Source: CAWFGW01 sp963849955
Lineage (GTDB): Bacteria > Bacteroidota > Bacteroidia > Cytophagales > JAAEPT01
Assembly: GCA_963849955.1 (NCBI GenBank)
Contig: CAWKJU010000031.1
Location: forward strand, 62,001-126,000
Direction of reading: 5' to 3'
Length of the DNA stretch: 64,000 nucleotides
The position numbers were made by a program, and so were the translations under genes. The notes under the pieces are model-generated. The model was not told the origin of the DNA and did no database searches. It saw nothing but the letters and a program-made list of their open reading frames with translations. Each line of letters starts with the position of its first letter. The first letter of the stretch is position 1. Shown one piece after another: positions 55,049 to 62,030 of this stretch.

Positions 55049-55131
55049 GCGGCATGTTTTTATCCGTTAAACAATAATGTCCGATATCAATTGACTCTTT
55101 CACCAATATCAGTGTCTGACCTTGACGATAG

Positions 55132-55147
55132 CCAGTGGGGACACTGG
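55132..55147. repeat. Extragenic palindrome 3 (GTGGGGACAC core)
   Basis: 6-bp arms CCAGTG and CACTGG around GGGA. Core GTGGGGACAC differs by one base from the cores at 21931-21940 and, on the minus strand, 22082-22091, while the outer stem differs with pairing kept. Confidence 0.55.
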
Positions 55148-55191
55148 AGAAAACGGGGAAGCGAAACAAAAAACTAAGACATTTAAAAAGT

Positions 55192-55213
55192 TAAGTTGAT
55201 AATTGTCAACTTA
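55192..55213. promoter_or_regulatory. Inverted repeat upstream of feoAB, possible iron-regulator site
   Basis: TAAGTTGA and TCAACTTA flank TAATTG, 80 bases before feoA. The central TTGATAATTGTCAA resembles half of a Fur-type box. No regulator is known here, so assignment as an operator is inference. Confidence 0.4.
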
Positions 55214-55238
55214 TTTAAAATTGTTCTAAGTAAGCTTG

Positions 55239-55265
55239 TTGTTTTTATTGGTAGCGACTATATTG
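55239..55265 (+). promoter_or_regulatory. Candidate feoAB promoter
   Basis: TTG at 55239-55241 and TATATTG at 55259-55265 with a 17-base spacer, a fair match to the Bacteroidota -33 TTG / -7 TAnnTTTG pattern, about 28 bases before the feoA start. Confidence 0.4.
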
Positions 55266-55293
55266 CAGTAATATAAAATCAGTCTAAATAAGC

Positions 55294-55521
55294 TTGAGAC
55301 AACCAAGAACAATAGCGGATCTAAGAATAGGTGAAAAAGCAGTCATAGCTGAGCTTCACAACGATGAGGTATCTCTTCGTTTGATGGAGATGGGCTGTGT
55401 GCCTGGTAGCGAGGTAGAGTTGAAATGCAAAGCCTTAATGGGTGGTCCAGTATGTGTGAACGTTAGTGGATATCACCTTTCCCTTCGTTTGGTTGAAGCG
55501 GCAAAAGTACTTTTAGTCTAG
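55294..55521 (+). CDS. feoA: Ferrous iron transport protein A
   Basis: 75-residue SH3-like protein: TIADLRIGEKAVIAEL, LRLMEMGCVPGSEVEL, GGPVCVNVSGYHLSLRLVEAAKVLL. Small cytoplasmic partner of FeoB. The start is TTG (an in-frame stop lies 9 bases upstream and no ATG precedes the conserved part), which could lower its translation. It is followed after 4 bases by feoB. Confidence 0.94.
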   Translation: MRQPRTIADLRIGEKAVIAELHNDEVSLRLMEMGCVPGSEVELKCKALMGGPVCVNVSGYHLSLRLVEAAKVLLV

Positions 55522-55525
55522 GCGG

Positions 55526-57562
55526 ATGACGAATCCAAAAATTGCACTTCTGGGAAACCCGAATTCGGGTAAAACAACACTTTATAACCGGTTGGCCAAT
55601 GAGAACCAAAAAACGGGTAATTTCTCTGGGGTAACTGTGGAACGAAGAGCTACCACAACCAAATTTTTAAATCGTGAAATTGAATTAATAGACCTTCCAG
55701 GGACGTATACACTTTTTTCAACTGCCCTTGACGAGCAGGTAGTGTACGCTGAATTACTTTCACCTAAAACACGACCTGATTTGGCGGTAGTTGTCGTTGA
55801 TAAGACCTTGTTGCGCAGAAGTCTTTTTCTGTTAACGCAAGTGATGGATTTGGGGATTCCCTGTGTTGTTGCCTTCAGCATGGTCGATACGGCAGCAAAA
55901 GCCGGTATTGAAATAGACCTGAAGAAATTTACAGAAAGCACAGGCTTAAAATGTGTTGAGATCAACTCACGGACAGGTTACGGCATTGAAGCACTTAAAA
56001 AGTTGGTGCTAAAGCAGGATATAAAACAGCCTAAGGAAATTTTAAATGACTTTATTTATGAGTCATTGTTACGTAAACCAGCAAACAAGCGTGATGCGTA
56101 TGCGACTTTTTTAAATCAAACCCATTGTGATGTCCTATCAGGCAAAGCCGCTTTTTGTTTGGATTTGCATCGGCAGGAAATTTTAAAGCGTTACGATTTT
56201 ATTGATGGTTTATTAGGCTACACTGGGGTAGAACGTGAAGAGAAACGTGTCGTGAAAACTCCGTTTTGGGCTGATAAATACCTGTTGCATAATGTTTGGG
56301 GTTATGTGATTTTGTTAACCATTTTATTCTTGATTTTTCAAGCGGTATACAACTTTGCTGCTTACCCCATGGATTGGATAGATGCAGGAGTAGCTGGAGT
56401 TAATTCGTGGCTTGTGAGTGTCTTGCCCGAGGGTCCCTTAACAAGTTTGTTAACTGAAGGCATAATCGCTGGAATAGGTGGCGTGGTTATTTTTATCCCA
56501 CAAATTGCCTTTTTATTTATTGTATTAACCATCATGGAAGAAAGCGGCTACATGGCGCGTGTTATTTATTTGATGGATAGCATTATGACAAAATTTGGCA
56601 TGTCTGGTCGTTCGATTGTACCTTTGGTTTCGGCTTCGGCTTGTGCTATTCCCGCTATCATGTCCACACGCGCTATTGACAATTGGAAAGAACGGTTGAT
56701 CACCATCATGGTTACACCATTTATTAGTTGTTCGGCTCGTCTGCCTGTATATGCCATATTGATTGCTTTAGCGGTACCTGATATCACCGTTCTGGGGATT
56801 TTCAATTTAAAAGGAATTGTGTTTTTAGCAATGTACTTATTGGGCGTGTTGGCAGCTTTTCTTTCAGCATTGATCATGAAATGGGTGTTTAAACCTCAAG
56901 ATAGTAGCTTCTTGATGATGGAGTTGCCTCAGTATCGTTTTCCGCAGCTTGGAAAAACAATAGGAAATACGGTAGAGAAATGCCAGTCGTTTGTGTTTGA
57001 AGCAGGGAAAATAATTCTAGCAATTTCAATTTTGTTATGGGTGTTGGCTTCATATGGTCCAGGAAATCAAATGGAACAAGCGACAAAAAAAGCACAAATA
57101 GAGGCACAAGCGAAAGGGTTAAATGAGGAAGAGTCTAGTAGGCTAATTCAGTCTCATGCACTGGAAGCATCGTATGCGGGACATTTTGGTAAAGCCATTG
57201 AGCCGGCAATAAAGCCACTAGGGTATGATTGGAAAATTGGTATAGCTTTAATTACTTCATTCGCTGCCCGTGAAGTTTTTGTAGGTACCTTAGCGACCAT
57301 TTACAGTGTAGAGGACGAAGAAGAAGCTCCTTTAATAGAGAAAATGCGCTCGCAAAAATGGGCAAGTACAGGACTGCCAGTTTACACCACAGCAACAGCT
57401 ATTTCATTATTGGTTTTTTATGCCTTCGCAATGCAATGTATGAGTACTTTGGCAATTGTAAAAAAAGAAACGAACTCATGGAAATGGCCTGCAATACAGT
57501 TTGTTTATATGACTGTAGTCGCTTACGCATCTTCTCTTCTTGCGTATCAGCTTTTTAGTTGA
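55526..57562 (+). CDS. feoB: Ferrous iron transport protein B
   Basis: 678 residues; GTP-dependent inner-membrane Fe(II) importer. G1 GNPNSGKTTLYN at about residues 10-21, switch I region NFSGVTVERR, G3 DLPGTYTLFS, then a helical spacer and membrane helices with gate motifs (VPLVSASACAIPAIMSTRAI; FISCSARLPVYAI; SFAAREVFVGTLATIY). The G4 motif, normally N-M/K-x-D, reads SMVD at residues 118-121, so the guanine-contacting asparagine is replaced by serine. Follows feoA at once. No feoC. A repressor-like inverted repeat lies upstream of feoA. Confidence 0.96.
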   Translation: MTNPKIALLGNPNSGKTTLYNRLANENQKTGNFSGVTVERRATTTKFLNREIELIDLPGTYTLFSTALDEQVVYAELLSPKTRPDLAVVVVDKTLLRRSLFLLTQVMDLGIPCVVAFSMVDTAAKAGIEIDLKKFTESTGLKCVEINSRTGYGIEALKKLVLKQDIKQPKEILNDFIYESLLRKPANKRDAYATFLNQTHCDVLSGKAAFCLDLHRQEILKRYDFIDGLLGYTGVEREEKRVVKTPFWADKYLLHNVWGYVILLTILFLIFQAVYNFAAYPMDWIDAGVAGVNSWLVSVLPEGPLTSLLTEGIIAGIGGVVIFIPQIAFLFIVLTIMEESGYMARVIYLMDSIMTKFGMSGRSIVPLVSASACAIPAIMSTRAIDNWKERLITIMVTPFISCSARLPVYAILIALAVPDITVLGIFNLKGIVFLAMYLLGVLAAFLSALIMKWVFKPQDSSFLMMELPQYRFPQLGKTIGNTVEKCQSFVFEAGKIILAISILLWVLASYGPGNQMEQATKKAQIEAQAKGLNEEESSRLIQSHALEASYAGHFGKAIEPAIKPLGYDWKIGIALITSFAAREVFVGTLATIYSVEDEEEAPLIEKMRSQKWASTGLPVYTTATAISLLVFYAFAMQCMSTLAIVKKETNSWKWPAIQFVYMTVVAYASSLLAYQLFS

Positions 57563-57605
57563 TAACTAATTTTTATTTAAAAAACACCTATTACTTCTAT
57601 TTAAT

Positions 57606-57613
57606 TATATTTG
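57606..57613 (+). promoter_or_regulatory. Candidate -7 element for the recombinase-like gene
   Basis: TATATTTG matches TAnnTTTG and ends 7 bases before the ATG at 57621. Confidence 0.35.
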
Positions 57614-57620
57614 ATTCAAT

Positions 57621-58835
57621 ATGTATTCATTTGCAATTGAATTGTCGAGTCAAATAAAGAAGGATAAAACCCAATCTTTGTTGCTAAGAATAACTCGAGA
57701 CAGAAAACATAAGCGAGTGGTGACTGGTTATGCGGTCGATAAAAGTCAGTTTACTCATACTTCTAAAGTAGGTCAATGGATACAGAACCACCCTGGAGCA
57801 GTACAAATTAATCGATCATTGCTCCAATTGATTGAAGATATTGAACAGGTGGTGGAAGATAAAAGAAAAACATTAAAAACAGTCACTTTAGACACGCTAG
57901 CACTATGGATTAAAAATAAAGAGGAAGAAAGTTTTTTAAAATTTTCCGAAAAAGAAGTAGATAAATACAATGAGAAAGAAAGCTATAGAACATATTTACG
58001 ATATGCCAGCGCAATAAAAAAACTCAGAGATTATCGTGATGAAGATGAATTATTTTTTCATGAGTTAACACCACGATTTTTTAAATCATATCGCATTTAT
58101 TTACAAGGTTTGGGTAATTCAGAAGCGACTATTTATGCGGACATCTCCTGTATTCGAGTAATGGTAAATAAAGCAATAAAAGCAGGCTATATCCCAATTC
58201 AAGACGATCCTTTTTTAAAGCTTAATTTCATTGCACCAAATAAAGCCAGTGTAGTGTATTTGTCTTCAGAAGAAGTTGAAATACTCGAAAATCAAGTGGA
58301 GAATCTCAGCACCAAGGAAGCATTAGCCATTGATTGTTTTTTGTTTGCAATGTATATGGGAGGGCTTAAGTTTAGTGATCTAGCTGTTTTGAAATGGGGT
58401 GCAGTTGCGGGAGGAAGACTGGCGATTCAGCGCTCAAACCAAGACAACCCGGTAACTTTAAAACTGCACGATAAAGCTTCCGAAATCATTAGGAAGTACC
58501 AACAACGGTCATGGAGTCAAGATGATTTTATTTTTCCTTTACTTCGTATAAAAAAAGACCTTTCTACAGATGAAAAGTTGAAGAAACAAATTTCCTCCAA
58601 AAATTCTATTGTAAATAAAGCGTTAAAATCGGGAGTGAAAAAACTTGATATTAAGAAAGACATCACCTTCTTTTCAGCTAAACATACGTTTGCTTACATG
58701 GCGAGCCAAAAGTCAGCCGATTTAAAAGCACTGTCTGTGGTGTTAGGCCATTCCGATACTGGACAAACTAAATTATATTTGAAACAAATTAATAACACTC
58801 AAGAAGATGATTTGTTAAAGGATATTTTTTATTAA
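57621..58835 (+). CDS. Tyrosine recombinase homologue with substituted active site
   Basis: 404 residues. N-terminal arm-binding-like domain (ITRDRKHKRVVTGYAVDKSQF), SAM-like core-binding domain about 105-195, and integrase catalytic fold about 215-395, the layout of Bacteroidota conjugative-transposon and phage integrases. Catalytic residues differ: the first arginine (GLRxSDL) is K250 in GGLKFSDL; HxxR is F351 and K354 in FFSAKHTF; the late histidine H377 (LGHSDT) and nucleophile Y386 (TKLYLK) are kept. Three of the four R-H-R-Y residues are therefore changed. No cargo, attachment-site repeat or excisionase gene is next to it, so it may be a DNA-binding or structural derivative, or a decaying enzyme with an intact frame. 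Confidence 0.88.
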   Translation: MYSFAIELSSQIKKDKTQSLLLRITRDRKHKRVVTGYAVDKSQFTHTSKVGQWIQNHPGAVQINRSLLQLIEDIEQVVEDKRKTLKTVTLDTLALWIKNKEEESFLKFSEKEVDKYNEKESYRTYLRYASAIKKLRDYRDEDELFFHELTPRFFKSYRIYLQGLGNSEATIYADISCIRVMVNKAIKAGYIPIQDDPFLKLNFIAPNKASVVYLSSEEVEILENQVENLSTKEALAIDCFLFAMYMGGLKFSDLAVLKWGAVAGGRLAIQRSNQDNPVTLKLHDKASEIIRKYQQRSWSQDDFIFPLLRIKKDLSTDEKLKKQISSKNSIVNKALKSGVKKLDIKKDITFFSAKHTFAYMASQKSADLKALSVVLGHSDTGQTKLYLKQINNTQEDDLLKDIFY

Positions 58836-58911
58836 TTTTTGAGGGGTTTTGTATTATTGTTTGACACGTAGGATTTTTATAAATTTAGCATAAGACAAAA
58901 GATCTCGTAGT

Positions 58912-59349
58912 ATGTTATCATTCTTTGGAAATAAAGCAGAAGTACAAAATGAATCACACATGAAGAATTTAATTCTCATGGCAAAATCTGATAATTCAAT
59001 TGATAAAACGGAGGTTGCAGTGATTATGGATATTGGCGTAGAGCGCGGATTTACCAGAGGGCAAGTTAGAGAGTTTATTAAAAATACTAGCAAAGCTAAA
59101 ATTATCCCGCCAGATTCTTCTAAAGGTATGTTTGATCAATTATATGATTTAACTCGTGTAATGTGTGCTGACGGAATTATTGAAGAAGATGAGATGGAGT
59201 TTGTAACGGGATTTGCCAACAAACTCGGTTTTCGCAAAACTAGTTCCGCATTTATTGTGGATAGAATACTGGAAGGGATGGAAGAGAAATTAGATAAAGA
59301 CAAAATTTTTGAGGCTACAAAAATTTTTATGAGAACAAAATTGGAGTAA
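58912..59349 (+). CDS. TerB-like helical protein
   Basis: 145 residues, predicted all alpha, with the TerB/DjlA-like pattern of repeated acidic helix-turn-helix units: ILMAKSDNSIDKTEVAVIMDIGVERGFT, VMCADGIIEEDEMEFVTGFANKLGF. TerB-like proteins bind divalent metal through conserved acidic residues and occur in stress or envelope complexes; the function of stand-alone members is not known. It lies between the recombinase homologue and a convergent DUF1987 gene, 5 bases away. Confidence 0.8.
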   Translation: MLSFFGNKAEVQNESHMKNLILMAKSDNSIDKTEVAVIMDIGVERGFTRGQVREFIKNTSKAKIIPPDSSKGMFDQLYDLTRVMCADGIIEEDEMEFVTGFANKLGFRKTSSAFIVDRILEGMEEKLDKDKIFEATKIFMRTKLE

Positions 59350-59354
59350 TAATT

Positions 59355-59729
59355 TTATTTTTTTTTGGTTTGAAATTCTAGGTCTAATAAATTACTAAAG
59401 TCTATGCCTTGAAGATAGATGTCTTCATCGCTTTCCTCATAAAACCAATTGATCTTAATTTCTTTACCATTATTTTTTATGATTTCAAGCTTCTTTAAAA
59501 GTGAGAAAAAGAACTTATTCGAACTACTGTTAATATAATCAAAGTCAAGATTTACTGTGGTTTGAGGCTGAGGATTTTCAACATATTCAGTAACCCAGTC
59601 ATATAGCTGTCTATATATTTCTGTTGTATTTTCAGGGCGTGAACGCCCAAGAATTTCTATTTTACCTAATTCGTAATTACAACTAATTTTTGGTGTTTGT
59701 TTCGTTTTTTTTATTTCTAAACTTTTCAT
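59355..59729 (-). CDS. SiaC-like (DUF1987) regulatory phosphoprotein, copy 1
   Basis: 124 residues matching DUF1987/SiaC: KISCNYELGKIEILGRSRPENT, NLDFDYINSSSNKFFFSLLKKLE, INWFYEESDEDIYLQG. In Pseudomonas aeruginosa SiaC is phosphorylated by SiaB and dephosphorylated by SiaA, and the unphosphorylated form activates the diguanylate cyclase SiaD. The known acceptor threonine lies in an NTSS motif; here N67-S68-S69-S70 puts a serine at that place. No SiaA, SiaB or SiaD gene is in the window. It follows copy 2 on the same strand, 31 bases away. Confidence 0.88.
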   Translation of the reverse strand: MKSLEIKKTKQTPKISCNYELGKIEILGRSRPENTTEIYRQLYDWVTEYVENPQPQTTVNLDFDYINSSSNKFFFSLLKKLEIIKNNGKEIKINWFYEESDEDIYLQGIDFSNLLDLEFQTKKK

Positions 59730-59760
59730 CTCATCTCCCTCTCAAGTCTAAAATACAATT

Positions 59761-60138
59761 TTATTTAACCTCATAGAAGTTAAAAGTTAATTCTGGTAAC
59801 AATTCTTTATAATCTAAACCAATGTCATAAATGTCATCATCTTCATAATGCCAGTCTATAGCCACAACCACATTGTCAAGCCGACACACTTTTTTTAATA
59901 GACTAAGTAAATGATAATTAGAACTGCTATTAATATAATCAAAATTGAAACTAAATTTTATTTCTTTATTCTTTTTTAAGTAGAGATCCACCCATGAAGC
60001 AACTTGAGAAAATATTATTTCAGAATCATTTAATAATGATCTTCCCGTAATCTCGATTACTCCAGTATCAACCCTACATTTTATACTGGGCGTAGACTCT
60101 GTCCCTTTTAATACAAGATTCTCCTGTTGTTGATTCAT
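59761..60138 (-). CDS. SiaC-like (DUF1987) regulatory phosphoprotein, copy 2
   Basis: 125 residues, same fold as copy 1: SIKCRVDTGVIEITGRSLLND, FNFDYINSSSNYHLLSLLKKV, IDWHYEDDDIYDIGLDYKELL. The putative acceptor serine is S71 in N70-SSSN. The two copies are clearly paralogous but differ outside the core, so they may answer to different kinases or act on different targets. It is divergent from gldM, 164 bases away. Confidence 0.88.
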   Translation of the reverse strand: MNQQQENLVLKGTESTPSIKCRVDTGVIEITGRSLLNDSEIIFSQVASWVDLYLKKNKEIKFSFNFDYINSSSNYHLLSLLKKVCRLDNVVVAIDWHYEDDDIYDIGLDYKELLPELTFNFYEVK

Positions 60139-60302
60139 TACAGTAATGTACTAGTAGTTTCTAATTTTTTCAAGCGAATGTAACCAAAAGGTTAATATGC
60201 ATTACTATAACGAAGCGCTTTCAAAGAGGTTAGGTTTATAATTACGATCTCTTGATCAGGTACCTGTTGTCACTATTCATTCACAATTAAACAATTAAAA
60301 TT

Positions 60303-61910
60303 ATGGCAGGAGGTAAAGAAACACCTAGACAAAAACTAATAAACTTGATGTATTTAGTGCTATTGGCATTATTAGCACTACAAGTGAGTTCGGTAATAAT
60401 AGAAAAATTTCAACAATTGAATAGTAGCTTGGAAGATGCTATTACTGATTCTGAGATTCGAAATATTGATATATTAAACCAAATAAAACAACAGGTTAAA
60501 AATGGAAAATTTGCCAAAGAAGATGTTAAAGTACAAAAGTCGGCAGAACAGCTAAGAAAAGAAACTTTAGCCTTGTTATCATTTTTAAATGTTCATAAAG
60601 AAAATTTGATTGAATTAACTGGTGGTCGTGATGAAAGGGGGAATCTGGTAGGAGCTAAGGAGGAAGAGGCTGTTTCTAATTACATGCTGGGAGCAGGAGA
60701 TTCTAAAGCTGGAAAAGGCTATGAGCTGCAAACCCGCTTGAATACTTATGCTAGCTTATTAAATAGAATTTCAAATAAACACCAGCTTGATATCACGTTT
60801 AATCCACTGGCTATGGATGGTAAAGATGATCCAATTTTCAAAAATAACCCCGATCAAAGAAAAAAAGATTTTGCTGAACTTAACTTTGAAGGCACACCTT
60901 TAGTGGCAGCTTTAGCAATGATGTCGGAACGAGGTAATAAGGTAATGACAATTGAGTCTGAGGTACTAGCAAAACTAGCCGTAAAGGTCGGTGCTATTAA
61001 TATTCCCGTTGATAAAGTACGACCAGTTGTTTTAGCTGGCTCAAATAAAATTTTAGCAGGAACTGACTTTCAGGCTGATTTATTTATGGCTGCCTATTCA
61101 TCTAATTTTAAACCAGAAATGACTTTTGAGGGAAAGGCACTTGAAGTAAGTCAAGAGGGTGTAGGGAAAATAGACTTTAGAGCTTCTGGTGGAAATTATA
61201 ACGAGGATGGAATGATTAAGAAAACGTGGAAGGGAACCATTAAATATCCAAAATCAGGAGGTGGAGATACAATCTATAATGTCGAATATGAATATTATGT
61301 CTTAAGACCTGTGATTGAAGACGTCTCTAGTCTTTCCGCTACCTTATATAAAGATTGTGGGAATGAGATAAGTTTTAAGGTTGCTGGATTAGGCGTAGAC
61401 TTTAACCCCAAATTTAAGGTTTCTGGTGCAAAATTAAGACAAACCGCTACTAGAGGAAAAGTAGTAATCATTCCCAACGATCCTATTACAGAAGTGAAAA
61501 TTTACAATAATGATACTTATTTAGGAATGAAACAGTATAAAGTAAAATTAATTCCTAAGCCAGATCTAGTGGTAAAATGTGGCGGACGAACAATAGACCC
61601 CGTAAAAGGGGTAGATATTGGTAGATTGAGAAATGTAGAGGTTATCCCTATTCCCGATGCTGGTTTTAGAGCATCCAACCCTGCAGATGCCAGTTATCGT
61701 ACGGTTCAGTTTAAAGCTGAATTGATCCGAAATGGTAGATCAAGGCAAACGCTAGTGATTAATGGACAGCAGGGTAGTTTAAGAGATTTAGAACTCCAAT
61801 CAAATGACAGGGTGATTCTTACTGATATAAAAGTAAAAAGGAAGAATTTCGAAAATCAAATTGTACCCGTTGATATTGGCGAGCCTGTATTCATTATTCC
61901 AATATTATAA
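60303..61910 (+). CDS. gldM: GldM family T9SS/gliding motor protein, stand-alone
   Basis: 535 residues. Short cytoplasmic N-terminus MAGGKETPRQKLINLMYLV with R9, the arginine reported as functionally important in Flavobacterium GldM, one membrane helix (residues ~14-32), then a long periplasmic part of a helical domain and three beta domains (VVLAGSNKILAGTDFQADLF, KTWKGTIKYP, ISFKVAGLGVDFNPKFK, VRP-type C-terminal domain ending VPVDIGEPVFIIPIL). With GldL, GldM forms the proton-driven motor of the T9SS. Normally it lies in a gldKLMN operon; here no gldK, gldL or gldN is adjacent and a strong terminator follows, so this is probably an additional copy or an operon split. Confidence 0.9.
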   Translation: MAGGKETPRQKLINLMYLVLLALLALQVSSVIIEKFQQLNSSLEDAITDSEIRNIDILNQIKQQVKNGKFAKEDVKVQKSAEQLRKETLALLSFLNVHKENLIELTGGRDERGNLVGAKEEEAVSNYMLGAGDSKAGKGYELQTRLNTYASLLNRISNKHQLDITFNPLAMDGKDDPIFKNNPDQRKKDFAELNFEGTPLVAALAMMSERGNKVMTIESEVLAKLAVKVGAINIPVDKVRPVVLAGSNKILAGTDFQADLFMAAYSSNFKPEMTFEGKALEVSQEGVGKIDFRASGGNYNEDGMIKKTWKGTIKYPKSGGGDTIYNVEYEYYVLRPVIEDVSSLSATLYKDCGNEISFKVAGLGVDFNPKFKVSGAKLRQTATRGKVVIIPNDPITEVKIYNNDTYLGMKQYKVKLIPKPDLVVKCGGRTIDPVKGVDIGRLRNVEVIPIPDAGFRASNPADASYRTVQFKAELIRNGRSRQTLVINGQQGSLRDLELQSNDRVILTDIKVKRKNFENQIVPVDIGEPVFIIPIL

Positions 61911-61925
61911 TTTTTTACTACTATT

Positions 61926-61970
61926 ATAGGCTTCATTCCTTGGATTAGGAAGGAAGCCTATTGTTTGTTG
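61926..61970 (+). terminator. gldM terminator
   Basis: Stem ATAGGCTTC (61926-61934) with GAAGCCTAT (61953-61961), continued inward by TTCCT/AGGAA across one mismatch; T-rich tail TTGTTTGTT. 16 bases after the gldM stop. Confidence 0.8.
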
Positions 61971-62030
61971 TAAGTATTATTGGTATTATAACAGAGTTTA
62001 TTTAATAATAAATTGATACTATTCATATAG

